From Pseudomonas sp. MM211 (GTDB lineage: Bacteria > Pseudomonadota > Gammaproteobacteria > Pseudomonadales > Pseudomonadaceae): a DNA stretch of 64,000 nt. The stretch is from NCBI RefSeq assembly GCF_020386635.1, contig NZ_CP081942.1, positions 3,534,001-3,598,000 on the forward strand. The letters are read 5' to 3'. The notes beneath the pieces were generated by a model. It had not been told where the DNA came from. It searched no databases and saw only the letters and a program-made list of their open reading frames with translations. The translations under genes and the position numbers were made by a program. This document shows positions 48,663-57,543 of the stretch, one piece after another (the first letter of the stretch is position 1; every line of letters starts with the position of its first letter).

Positions 48663-51600
48663 GCCTGCACCTCCTGCAGACGGGCGGCCTTGCGAGCTTC
48701 GCGTTTTTCCACGAAAGCGCGGATTAGCACATAGAACACTGGCGTCAGCAGCAGGCCGAAGAAGGTCACCCCGAGCATGCCGCTGAACACCGCAACACCC
48801 ATGGCATGACGCATTTCCGCACCGGCGCCGCTCGACAACACCAGGGGCACCACGCCCATGATGAAGGCGAAGCTGGTCATCAGGATGGGCCGCAACCGCA
48901 GGCGGCAGGCTTCCAGCACCGCGGCTACGCGATCGAGGCCATGCTCCTGTTGCTCCTTGGCGAATTCGACGATGAGGATGGCGTTCTTGCACGCCAACCC
49001 CACCAGTACGATCAATCCGATCTGAGTGAAGATGTTGTTGTCACCCCCCGCCAGGATCACCCCGGTGATGGCCGACAGCAGCGTCATCGGCACGATCAGG
49101 ATGACCGCCAGCGGCAGGCTCCAGCTTTCGTACTGAGCAGCCAGCACCAGGAAGGCCAGCAATACGCAGAGCGGGAACACGAACAGCGCGGTGTTGCCGG
49201 CGAGGATCTGCTGATAGGTCAGCTCGGTCCACTCGAAGCTCATGCCGTTGGGCAGTTCTTCCTTCAACAGCTTGGCCATCGCCGCTTCGGCCTGGCCGGA
49301 GCTGTAGCCGGGCGCCGCTGCACCGTTGATTTCCGCGGTGATGAAGCCGTTGTAGTGCATCACCCGGTCAGGGCCGGCACTGTCGCTGACCTTCACGAAG
49401 GTCGACAGCGGGATCATCTCGCCACGGTTGTTGCGCACCTTCAGCTGACCGATCTGATCGGCCTCCAGACGGAACTGCTGATCGGCTTGGACGTTGACCT
49501 GATAGGTACGCCCGAAACGGTTGAAGTCGTTGGCGTACAGCGAGCCCAGGTAGACCTGCATGGTGTCGAAGATCTGATCGATATCCACGCCGTGGGTCTT
49601 GGCCTTCTCACGGTCGATGCTGGCTTCCACCTGCGGCACGTTGACCTGATAGCTGGTGAACAAGCCGGCCAGTTCCGGCACCTGCTGGCTCTTGGCGATG
49701 ATGTTCTGAGTCTGTTTGTACAGCTCGTCGTAGCCCAGGTTGGCGCGGTCCTGAACCTGCACACGGAAGCCGCCAATGGTGCCGAGGCCCATCACTGGTG
49801 GTGGTGGGAAGATGGCGATGTAAGCCTCTTGAATATCGGCGAACTTGCCGTTGAGTTCGGCCGCGATGGCATTGGCGCTCAGCGATGCATCCTTGCGCTC
49901 GTCGAAGTCTTTCAGGGTGACGAACACGATGCCGCTGTTAGGGCTGTTGGTGAAGCCGTTGATCGACAAGCCAGGGAACGCCACAGTGTTGGCCACACCT
50001 GGGTGCTTGGAGGCGATGTCGGACATGCGCTTGATCACCGCTTCGCTGCGATCCAGGCTGGCAGCGTCCGGTAGCTGGGCGAAGGCGACCAGGTACTGCT
50101 TATCCTGCGGCGGCACAAAGCCGGTGGGCGTGCTGGCAAAGCCCAGGTAGGTCAGGCCCATCAAGCCGGCGTAGACCACCAGAGCGATGCCGCTGCCGCG
50201 CAGTACCCGGCGCACGGTACCGACGTAGCCATTGCTGGCACGGTCGAATACCCGGTTGAAGGGGTTGAACAACCAGCGGCCGAACATACGGTCGAGAACG
50301 CGCGAGAAGCGATCCTTCGGCTCGTTATGGCCTTTGAGCAGCACGGCAGCCAGGGCCGGCGACAGGGTCAGGGAGTTGAAGGCCGAGATCACCGTGGAGA
50401 TGGCGATGGTCAGCGCGAACTGCTGATAAAACTGTCCGGTAAGCCCGGAAATGAACGCGGTAGGGATGAACACCGCACACAGCACCAGTGCCGTAGCGAC
50501 GATGGGCCCGGTGACTTCCTTCATCGCCTGCTTGGTGGCTTCGACCGGCGTTTTGCCGAGGCCGATATTACGCTCGACGTTCTCCACCACCACGATGGCG
50601 TCGTCCACCACGATACCGATAGCCAGCACCAGGCCGAACAGCGACAGGGCGTTGAGCGAGAAGCCGAACATGTGCATCACCGCGAAGGTGCCGATCAGCG
50701 ACACCGGCACGGCGGCCAGGGGAATGATCGACGCGCGCCAGGTCTGCAGGAACAGGATCACCACCAGTACCACCAGCACGATAGCCTCGAGCAGGGTGTG
50801 TACCACCGCCTCGATGGAGCCGCGTACGAAGATGGTCGGGTCGTAGACGATTTCGTAGTCCACGCCCTGCGGGAAGCTCTCTTTCAGTTCGGCCATGCGC
50901 TGACGCACCGCATCGGAAATGGCGATGGCGTTGGAGCCCGGACGCTGGAAGACCGGCATGGCTACAGCCGGCTGATTGTTGAGCAGCGAGCGCAGTGCGT
51001 ACTGCTCGGAGCCCAGTTCGATCCGCGCGATGTCCTTGAGGCGAGTGATCTCACCGTTTTCGCCGGCACGAATGACGATGTTTTCGAACTCTTCCTCGGT
51101 AACCAGACGGCCCTGGGCATTGATCGACAACTGGAAGCTGGTGTCACCGGCCGCTGGCGGTGCGCCCAGGGAGCCGGCGGCGACCTGACGGTTCTGCTCG
51201 CGGATGGCGTTGACCACGTCGGTGGCAGTCAGCCCGCGGGAAGCGACCTTGTCCGGGTCGAGCCAGACGCGCATCGAGTAGTCACCAAGCCCGAACAAAC
51301 GCACATCACCGACACCGTCAAGACGCGACAGCTCGTCCTTGATGTTCAGCGCGGCGTAGTTGGACAGGTAGAGCATGTCGTAGCTGTTATCCGGCGACGT
51401 CAGGTGGACCACCATGGTCATGTCCGGCGAGGCCTTGTCGACCGTCACACCGAGGCGCTGCACCTCGGTGGGCAAGGTCGGCATGGTGCGCGTCACCCGG
51501 TTCTGCACCTGCACCTGGGCGGTATCCAGATTGGTACCCAGGGCAAAGGTGATGGTCAGCGTCATGCGCCCGTCATTGTTGGCCTGGGAGGACATGTACA

Positions 51601-51832
51601 GCATGCCCTCGACACCGACGATGGCCTGTTCCAGCGGCGAGGCCACGGTTTCGCCGATGACCTTGGGGTTGGCGCCCGGGAAGTTGGCGGTAACCACCAC
51701 GGTAGGCGGTACTACTTCCGGGTATTCGCTGATCGGCAGCTGGAACAGCGAGATGGCGCCGCCGATCAGAATGATCAGCGACAGCACGGCGGCGAAGATC
51801 GGCCGCTGGATGAAGAACTGGGAAAAGTTCAT
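48659..51832 (-). CDS. mexF: RND multidrug efflux transporter, MexF-like
   Basis: The inner-membrane proton/drug antiporter of the pump; 1057 residues, HAE1 family. The N-terminus MNFSQFFIQRPIFAAVLSLI is nearly the one I recall for P. aeruginosa MexF. The proton-relay Asp pair is in GIVVDDAIVVVENVERN. Two large periplasmic loops carry the porter domain (LFGLGDYSMRVWLDPDKVAS). MexEF-OprN exports chloramphenicol, quinolones and quorum-sensing precursors. I chose the ATG at 51832. Confidence 0.95.
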   Translation of the reverse strand: MNFSQFFIQRPIFAAVLSLIILIGGAISLFQLPISEYPEVVPPTVVVTANFPGANPKVIGETVASPLEQAIVGVEGMLYMSSQANNDGRMTLTITFALGTNLDTAQVQVQNRVTRTMPTLPTEVQRLGVTVDKASPDMTMVVHLTSPDNSYDMLYLSNYAALNIKDELSRLDGVGDVRLFGLGDYSMRVWLDPDKVASRGLTATDVVNAIREQNRQVAAGSLGAPPAAGDTSFQLSINAQGRLVTEEEFENIVIRAGENGEITRLKDIARIELGSEQYALRSLLNNQPAVAMPVFQRPGSNAIAISDAVRQRMAELKESFPQGVDYEIVYDPTIFVRGSIEAVVHTLLEAIVLVVLVVILFLQTWRASIIPLAAVPVSLIGTFAVMHMFGFSLNALSLFGLVLAIGIVVDDAIVVVENVERNIGLGKTPVEATKQAMKEVTGPIVATALVLCAVFIPTAFISGLTGQFYQQFALTIAISTVISAFNSLTLSPALAAVLLKGHNEPKDRFSRVLDRMFGRWLFNPFNRVFDRASNGYVGTVRRVLRGSGIALVVYAGLMGLTYLGFASTPTGFVPPQDKQYLVAFAQLPDAASLDRSEAVIKRMSDIASKHPGVANTVAFPGLSINGFTNSPNSGIVFVTLKDFDERKDASLSANAIAAELNGKFADIQEAYIAIFPPPPVMGLGTIGGFRVQVQDRANLGYDELYKQTQNIIAKSQQVPELAGLFTSYQVNVPQVEASIDREKAKTHGVDIDQIFDTMQVYLGSLYANDFNRFGRTYQVNVQADQQFRLEADQIGQLKVRNNRGEMIPLSTFVKVSDSAGPDRVMHYNGFITAEINGAAAPGYSSGQAEAAMAKLLKEELPNGMSFEWTELTYQQILAGNTALFVFPLCVLLAFLVLAAQYESWSLPLAVILIVPMTLLSAITGVILAGGDNNIFTQIGLIVLVGLACKNAILIVEFAKEQQEHGLDRVAAVLEACRLRLRPILMTSFAFIMGVVPLVLSSGAGAEMRHAMGVAVFSGMLGVTFFGLLLTPVFYVLIRAFVEKREARKAARLQEVQA

Positions 51833-51930
51833 CTGAGTGTCCTTGGAATGACGGGCACAGCACAGCCTGCCCACGCCATCAATGGCGCGAGCAGGATTTC
51901 AGGTAAGAGAGAAGCGGGTGAAGCAGGGTG

Positions 51931-53163
51931 TTACTTGAGGCTGACCTTCAGCGGCTCGTCATTGCGTTCGGCACGGGCCGAAGCCACCGCTCGACGCTGA
52001 CGTTCCAGGGCCGCAAGGGTTTTCTCGTCGGCCATCGGCACTGCCTGCGGATCCACCGTACTGCCCGGAATCGCCCGCTGCAGACCGTTGACCACGATTC
52101 GTTCGCCCTTGGCCAGGCCGTCACGGACGATGCGCAGACCTTCGAGCTTCGGCCCCAACTGCACGGAGCGATAGACGACCTTGTTGTCAGTGCCTAGAAC
52201 TAGCACGAACTTCTTGCCGAGATCGGTACCGACGGCGACATCCTGAATCAAGGTGGCGTCGTAGGTATCGCTGCCGACCAGTTTCAAACGCGCATACAGG
52301 CCCGGAGTGAAGCGCCCGTCCGCGTTGTCGAACACTGCGCGGCCACGGATGGTGCCGGTACGTGGATTGACCTGGTTATCGAGGAAGTCCAGCTGGCCCA
52401 GATGCGGGTTGCCGTCTTCGTTGGACAGCCCCAGATAAACCGGGCTCTTGCCGCGGCTGTCCTGGCCGGACTGGCGGGCCAGCTCGGTGTACTTGAGGAA
52501 GGCGCGCTCATCAGCGTCGAAGTAGGCATACACCTTGTCGGTGGACACCAGCGAGGTCAGCAGCGATTCGCTGGCGGTCACCAGGTTGCCGGCGGTGACT
52601 TCGGCGCGGCTTACACGACCGTCGATAGGTGCGGTCACGCGGGTGAAGCTGAGGTTGAGGCGGGCGTTGTCGAGCTCAGCCTGAATACCGGCTACGGCGG
52701 CCTGGGCTTCCTGGGCGGCGGTCTTACGCGCATCGGCCAGTTCGGCCGAGATTGCGTTGCCCTCACGCAGGCGCTCACCACGGCGCGATTCACTGACGGT
52801 ACGGGCCTGATTGGCACGGGATTGTTGCAGTTGCGCTTCGAGGCGTTTCACCTCGGCCTGGAAGGGGCGCGGGTCGATCTGAAACAGCAGGTCGCCTTTC
52901 TTCACCAGGGCGCCTTCGTTGAAACTCACCTTGTCGACAAAGCCCGATACACGTGGGCGGATCTGTACGGACTCAGGGGCCTCGAGGCGACCGGTGAATT
53001 CATCCCACTCATTGAGTGGCTGTTCGATGACTTCGGCCACAGTGACTTTCGCCGCAGGCATCTGTTGTTGCGCCACATCCTCACTCTTGCCGCAGGCGGC
53101 GAGCACCAGCGTTGCGGCGAGTGCCAGAGGAAAGGGCCAGAGCCGGGTAGTGGGCTGTTCCAT
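51931..53163 (-). CDS. mexE: RND periplasmic adaptor protein, MexE-like
   Basis: The membrane-fusion protein of the pump; 410 residues, with a lipobox LAAC at 21-24. It has a lipoyl/hairpin region (SGFVDKVSFNEGALVKKGDL, FQIDPRPFQAEVKRLEAQLQ) and a beta-barrel part (VTAPIDGRVSRAEVTAGNLV). It is the first gene of the operon and lies 179 bp downstream of mexT. Confidence 0.93.
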   Translation of the reverse strand: MEQPTTRLWPFPLALAATLVLAACGKSEDVAQQQMPAAKVTVAEVIEQPLNEWDEFTGRLEAPESVQIRPRVSGFVDKVSFNEGALVKKGDLLFQIDPRPFQAEVKRLEAQLQQSRANQARTVSESRRGERLREGNAISAELADARKTAAQEAQAAVAGIQAELDNARLNLSFTRVTAPIDGRVSRAEVTAGNLVTASESLLTSLVSTDKVYAYFDADERAFLKYTELARQSGQDSRGKSPVYLGLSNEDGNPHLGQLDFLDNQVNPRTGTIRGRAVFDNADGRFTPGLYARLKLVGSDTYDATLIQDVAVGTDLGKKFVLVLGTDNKVVYRSVQLGPKLEGLRIVRDGLAKGERIVVNGLQRAIPGSTVDPQAVPMADEKTLAALERQRRAVASARAERNDEPLKVSLK

Positions 53164-53269
53164 GATTGCGATCCGCCAAGGTGTTAGTAGTGATGGAGGC
53201 GGAGTCTGGTCTCAGCAACATCAAGGAACGAATCGAACGCCCCGAAGATAACTATCACTGTGAATGATG

Positions 53270-53325
53270 ATATTACGATTTGGAATATTAATAGCAAGCT
53301 ACCTATCTCTATTGCATAGATTGAT
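53270..53325 (-). promoter_or_regulatory. Candidate mexE promoter and MexT site
   Basis: The mexT-mexE gap is AT-rich. On the minus strand TTGCTA (53292-53297) and TAATAT (53270-53275) are 16 nt apart. Just upstream, 53302-53325 reads ATCA-N5-TGCAAT, a partial match to the MexT site as I recall it (ATCA-N5-GTCGAT-N4-ACYAT). This is a weak motif match. Confidence 0.3.
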
Positions 53326-53342
53326 TAGCTTGGTTGCTGTAC

Positions 53343-54260
53343 CTATTCGAGGCTATCCGGATCACCGAAGAACATCTGGATTCGCGAGCGCAGCCAGCGC
53401 TCGGCCGGGTCGTTGTCCTGGGCGCCGCGCCAGGCCATGGACATCTCGAACGTGTCGCTCTCGAACGGTGGATCTTCGGCACGCAGGCCGCCAGCAGCAG
53501 TGAGAGTAGCGGCGGTGTAATCGGGCACCACAGCGATCAGGTCGGTACCCGCCAGCAGGGTGCCCAGGCCATTGAACTGCGGTACGGCCAGCACCACCTT
53601 ACGGCTGCGGTTCAGGCGCGCCAGTTTTTCATCGACGAAACCATTGAGGTCGCCCGCGAAGGACACCATGGCATGCGGGCGAGCGCAGTAGTCGTCCAGG
53701 CTCAGCGGACCGGGCACGACATCGGCACGCAACAGCTTTGGCTTGCTGCGACGCAGGGTCTTGCGCTTGGCGTTGGCCGGCAGCTCCTCGGTGTAGCTGA
53801 CACCCACCGAAATCTCTCCGGAAGCCAGCAGGTTGGGCATCAGCAGGTAATTGGCACGACGCACCACCAGCACCACGTTGGGCGCTTCGGAGCGCAAACG
53901 GCGGAGCAGGGCGGGAAGCAGGGCGAATTCGACATCGTCGGAGAGGCCGACGCGAAATACCGCCGTGCTGGTGGCCGGGTCGAATTCCGAAGCACGGCTG
54001 ACAGCTGTAGAGATCGAATCCAGTGCAGGCGATAGCAGGCCGAAGATTTCCTGGGCGCGGGCCGTGGGCTCCATGCTGCGCCCGGTACGCACGAACAAGG
54101 GGTCGTCGAATAGCGTACGCAACCGCGACAACGCGGCGCTAATCGCCGGCTGGCCGAGAAACAGTTTCTCTGCCGCGCGGGTCACGCTGCGTTCGTGCAT
54201 GAGTGTTTCGAAAACGATCAGCAGGTTGAGATCGAGACGGCGCAGGTCGTTGCGGTTCAT
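53343..54260 (-). CDS. mexT: LysR-type regulator MexT
   Basis: MexT is the LysR activator of mexEF-oprN. The protein has 305 residues and is intact: an N-terminal helix-turn-helix (SVTRAAEKLFLGQPAISAAL, about 25-44), then the effector-binding domain. The N-terminus MNRNDLRRLDLNLLIVFETL and the C-terminus MFFGDPDSLE are nearly those of P. aeruginosa MexT as I remember it. It is followed by mexE on the same strand and divergent from mexS, exactly the PAO1 layout. Confidence 0.93.
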   Translation of the reverse strand: MNRNDLRRLDLNLLIVFETLMHERSVTRAAEKLFLGQPAISAALSRLRTLFDDPLFVRTGRSMEPTARAQEIFGLLSPALDSISTAVSRASEFDPATSTAVFRVGLSDDVEFALLPALLRRLRSEAPNVVLVVRRANYLLMPNLLASGEISVGVSYTEELPANAKRKTLRRSKPKLLRADVVPGPLSLDDYCARPHAMVSFAGDLNGFVDEKLARLNRSRKVVLAVPQFNGLGTLLAGTDLIAVVPDYTAATLTAAGGLRAEDPPFESDTFEMSMAWRGAQDNDPAERWLRSRIQMFFGDPDSLE

Positions 54261-54500
54261 CCAAGTACCAATGTGCGGGCTTGCCAGAGCGGGACGCTAG
54301 TGAGAGCCTTGTCCGCCAATAGTACGAGCACTTGAGCGAATTGGGAAAGACACCGGTATCATCGATATATCCACACGTTCTAGTGGCCTATATCACTGCC
54401 AGGCATGACGACTATCAATCGGGCCGGGTGGTGTACGTGAAGGTCAGCAGATAAAGTCGATTCCAGTGAATAACCAATCCGCGATCAGTTGAGGTTGACG

Positions 54501-55517
54501 ATGTCCCGCATGATCCGTTTCCACAAGTTCGGCGACGCCAGCGTATTGCAGTGCGAAGAAATGCCGACACCTACCCCCGCAGCGGGGGAGGTACTGGTAC
54601 GCGTCCAGGCCCTTGGGGTTAGCTGGGGTGACGTACTGTGGCGCCAGAATCTGGCGTCGGAAGAAGCCAAATTACCATCAGGTGTCGGCTCAGAATTGGC
54701 CGGTATCGTAGAAGCCGTGGGCGAGGGCGTTGATGACCTCGAGGTCGGCGCACAGGTTGCCGCCTTCCCGGCCAGCACCCCCAATCGCTATCCGACCTGG
54801 GGCGACCGCGTGGTCGTACCGCGTTTTGCACTGACCCGTTTTCCGGATGTGCTCAGCCCGCAGGAAGCCAGCGTGCACTACACCGGCCTGCTGTTCGCCT
54901 ACTTCGCGATGGTCGACCTGGCCAAGCTCAAGGCGGGCCAGCACGTGCTGATCACCGAGGCTTGCCATTGCCTGGCTCCGCAGTCGGTTCAGCTGGCCAA
55001 GGCGCTTGGCGCCAATGTCATCGTATCGACCAGCGTGCCGGGCAGCCGTGAGTTCCTGCGTGAACTAGGCGCCGACAAGATCATCTTCACCGAAGAGCAG
55101 GATCTGGTTCTCGAGGTCGAACGTTATACAGAAGGCAAGGGCGCCGAAGTGATCCTCGACCATTGCGCTGGTCAGCAGCTCAAACTGCTCGGTGATGTTG
55201 CGGCCACCCGGGGCAAGCTGATTCTGTACGGTCTCAACGGCGGTAACGATGCCGCATTCCCGGCCTGCGCCGCGTTCAAGAAACACCTGCAGTTCTTCCG
55301 TCACTGCGTGCTGGATTTCACTGGGCACTCGGAGCTGGGGATCGAACAGGATTGCGCAGCAGTACAGCGGGCGCTCGATCACATCAACAAGCTCACCGCG
55401 GAAGGCGTGCTCAAGCCGCGTATCGACAAGACCTTCCCGTTCGAGGAGTTTGTCGAAGCACATCGCTACATGGAAGCCTGCCCGGATCGCGGCCGCGTCG
55501 CACTGACACTGGAATGA
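54501..55517 (+). CDS. mexS: Zinc-free quinone-oxidoreductase-like protein, MexS
   Basis: A 338-residue NADPH-dependent oxidoreductase of the medium-chain superfamily. It has the GroES-like N-domain (EVLVRVQALGVSWGDVLWRQ) and a nucleotide-binding domain (HVLITEACHCLAPQSVQLAK). The catalytic zinc Cys of alcohol dehydrogenases is replaced, so it is quinone-reductase-like. In P. aeruginosa, loss of MexS activates MexT and the pump. I chose the ATG at 54501, with GAGG 7 nt upstream. The divergence from mexT supports the name. Confidence 0.88.
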   Translation: MSRMIRFHKFGDASVLQCEEMPTPTPAAGEVLVRVQALGVSWGDVLWRQNLASEEAKLPSGVGSELAGIVEAVGEGVDDLEVGAQVAAFPASTPNRYPTWGDRVVVPRFALTRFPDVLSPQEASVHYTGLLFAYFAMVDLAKLKAGQHVLITEACHCLAPQSVQLAKALGANVIVSTSVPGSREFLRELGADKIIFTEEQDLVLEVERYTEGKGAEVILDHCAGQQLKLLGDVAATRGKLILYGLNGGNDAAFPACAAFKKHLQFFRHCVLDFTGHSELGIEQDCAAVQRALDHINKLTAEGVLKPRIDKTFPFEEFVEAHRYMEACPDRGRVALTLE

Positions 55518-55531
55518 TCCAACCCTGAACG

Positions 55532-55562
55532 AAAGAAGCCCGGCATTTGACCGGGCTTTTTT
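55532..55562 (+). terminator. Terminator of mexS
   Basis: An 8-bp stem (AAGCCCGG / CCGGGCTT, 7-nt loop) is followed by a T-run on the plus strand, 15 bp past the mexS stop. Confidence 0.88.
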
Positions 55563-55645
55563 CTGGGGCGACACATCCCTGTGTCAGGCCTGAAGCATGT
55601 CGCAAATCGATTGCGGTTTGATGACGGAAGCCGGGGGCTGATCCA

Positions 55646-56671
55646 CTAACTACTTTCACGCACCCGCAGTTCGAAGCCGAGGTCGACGCTTGACGCGGCA
55701 GGGCGGCCATCGAGCATTTTCAGCAGCAGATTGGCGGCTTCGCGGCCGACTTCGGTGCGCGGTGTGTGGATGGACGACAGCCTTGGCACCGTATGGGCTG
55801 AAGCCGGCAGGTCGTTGAAGCCGACCAGCGCTACACGCCCTGGAACCGCAATGCCGCAACGCTGTGCTTCGAACAGTGCGCCTTGGGCAAGGTCGTCATT
55901 GCAGAAGAAGATGCCGTCGATATCCGGATGGCGTTGCATCAGCTCACGAAACAGCTGGCCGCCTAAACCGATGGATGAGGGCAGGGGATGCAGCAGTTCC
56001 AGCGCCGGGTCATAGACGCCGGCCGCCTGAAGCGTGCGTCGAAACCCTTCACCACGCTGCATCACCCGCGGATCGAGCTGGGCAGCGATGTAAGCGAGGC
56101 GTTTGCGTCCCTGCTGCAGTAGGTGCTGTGCAACGGCTTCACCGGCTGCCTGCTGAGAAAATCCGACGCTAGCGATACCGGGTGCACTGCTCAATTCCAT
56201 CATGTGCACGCAGGGTATGCGGCTGGCACTCAGCAGGTGTCGCGTGCCCTCGGTGCGGTCGAAACCGGTCAGCAGCATGCCCATCGGCCGATATGGCAGA
56301 TAGTTACGCACCAGCCGTTCTTCCTCATCGCGGCAGTAGTGGTAATCGCCAATCAATACCTCGATACCGCGTGGGCGCATCACTTCGTGAATCGCATCTA
56401 GCGGCTCGATGAACAACTGGTTGGACAGGGAAGGGATCAGCACCACCACCGACGTACTGCGCGCCGATGCCAGGGTGCGCGCGGCAGGGTTCGCCACGTA
56501 GCCCAGCTCGTCGGCAGCCTTGCGTACGCGCTCAGCCAGATCAGCCCCCACAGTCGCCACGCCACGCAATGCGCGTGATGCAGTGATGGTGGAAACACCT
56601 GCACGCTCGGCGACCTCTGCAAGCGTGGGCATACCAAGGGTGCGGGAACTGCTTTGCGTCGGAGATTTCAT
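55646..56671 (-). CDS. gntR: LacI-family gluconate regulator GntR
   Basis: A 341-residue LacI-type repressor. The helix-turn-helix is PTLAEVAERAGVSTITASRA (about 15-34), and the periplasmic-binding-like sensor domain follows (VGFSQQAAGEAVAQHLLQQG). It most likely responds to gluconate or 6-phosphogluconate, because it is divergent from gntK and gntP. The shared 190-bp gap has two matching operators. Confidence 0.92.
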   Translation of the reverse strand: MKSPTQSSSRTLGMPTLAEVAERAGVSTITASRALRGVATVGADLAERVRKAADELGYVANPAARTLASARSTSVVVLIPSLSNQLFIEPLDAIHEVMRPRGIEVLIGDYHYCRDEEERLVRNYLPYRPMGMLLTGFDRTEGTRHLLSASRIPCVHMMELSSAPGIASVGFSQQAAGEAVAQHLLQQGRKRLAYIAAQLDPRVMQRGEGFRRTLQAAGVYDPALELLHPLPSSIGLGGQLFRELMQRHPDIDGIFFCNDDLAQGALFEAQRCGIAVPGRVALVGFNDLPASAHTVPRLSSIHTPRTEVGREAANLLLKMLDGRPAASSVDLGFELRVRESS

Positions 56672-56706
56672 TGCAAGGGCTTGTCATCGGCAGTAATTGA
56701 TGTTTA

Positions 56707-56720
56707 AGGTAGCGCTGTCT
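56707..56720. promoter_or_regulatory. GntR operator 1 (near gntR)
   Basis: AGGTAGCGCTGTCT, a pseudo-palindrome around AGCGCT, the type of centre that LacI-family proteins bind. It differs at one base from operator 2 and lies 36 bp upstream of gntR. Confidence 0.6.
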
Positions 56721-56831
56721 CGAAGGCTTGGCAATCTTGTGGATTGCTCATCTGGCCTAGAGCAGCAGTACCTGGCGAATAACATTTACAACATTCGAAG
56801 CCGCCGTCTTGCAGATATTCACAATCTCCAA

Positions 56832-56845
56832 AGATAGCGCTGTCT
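56832..56845. promoter_or_regulatory. GntR operator 2 (near gntK)
   Basis: AGATAGCGCTGTCT, a near-perfect palindrome 16 bp upstream of the gntK start. Binding here would block gntK transcription or its elongation. Confidence 0.62.
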
Positions 56846-56861
56846 TCCGCTGGAGTTGCGT

Positions 56862-57380
56862 ATGCATAACCCAATAACCGCCTTGGTAGTCATGGGCGTA
56901 TCCGGCTGTGGCAAGAGCTGTGTCGGAGAATCTATCGCCGAAAAGATCGGCGGTTACCTGATCGAAGGTGACCAGTTTCACCCACCCGCGAACATCGAGA
57001 AGATGAGCGCCGGCACGCCTCTTACCGATGAGGATCGTGCTGACTGGCTGACTCGCCTGGGCCAGGAACTGGCCAGCGCACTCGAAACCCATGACAGGCC
57101 ACTACTGGCCTGCTCCTCACTCAAACGCAAATACCGTGATCGGCTGCGCGAAGCCGTGCCTGGTCTGGGCTTCGTCTTTCTCGAATTGACTCGTGAGGAG
57201 GCTGCCAGGCGTGTGGGCGACCGCCCTGGTCATTTCATGCCAGCCAGCCTTATCGACAGCCAGTTCGCCACGCTTGAGTCGCCCAATGGCGAGCCCGCAA
57301 CGCTGACCCTCGATGCCACGCAATCTATCGATACGCTCGGTCAGCAGGCCGCTGACTGGTGGCGCGCGTCCGATCGATAA
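56862..57380 (+). CDS. gntK: Gluconokinase
   Basis: GntK phosphorylates gluconate to 6-phosphogluconate, which enters the Entner-Doudoroff pathway. It has 172 residues. The P-loop is GVSGCGKS (12-19), and the substrate part is EGDQFHPPANIEKMSAGTPL, then LACSSLKRKYRDRLR. I chose the ATG at 56862 because GGAG lies 7 nt upstream; the in-frame TTG two codons earlier is too close to it. Confidence 0.95.
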   Translation: MHNPITALVVMGVSGCGKSCVGESIAEKIGGYLIEGDQFHPPANIEKMSAGTPLTDEDRADWLTRLGQELASALETHDRPLLACSSLKRKYRDRLREAVPGLGFVFLELTREEAARRVGDRPGHFMPASLIDSQFATLESPNGEPATLTLDATQSIDTLGQQAADWWRASDR

Positions 57381-57438
57381 CACCCGCAGATAACGCAACA
57401 ACCCAGCTTCTCCCATAACAAAGACAAGTGGAGACGAT

Positions 57439-57543
57439 ATGAAAACCATCCATCAAGCTCACCGTTACCTTTCACCGCAAGATGATCATGCTCGGCCTTG
57501 CCGAGTAGCTGTAGCTGCAGAGGAGGGCGCTCATCATGAATGA
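57439..57543 (+). CDS. Small ORF upstream of and overlapping gntP (34 aa, uncertain)
   Basis: An ATG preceded by GTGGAG at good spacing opens a 34-codon frame starting MKTIHQAHRYLSPQDDHARP. It ends at a TGA 8 nt inside gntP, so its translation could be coupled to gntP. I know no homologue. A 6-bp hairpin (CTCGGC-CTT-GCCGAG, 57491-57505) lies within it. It may be a leader peptide or chance. Confidence 0.4.
   Translation: MKTIHQAHRYLSPQDDHARPCRVAVAAEEGAHHE

Noticed and set aside
54456..54461. GTCGAT upstream of mexS as a MexT core
   Set aside because: The flanking parts of the recalled MexT site (ATCA and ACYAT) do not match at the right spacing.
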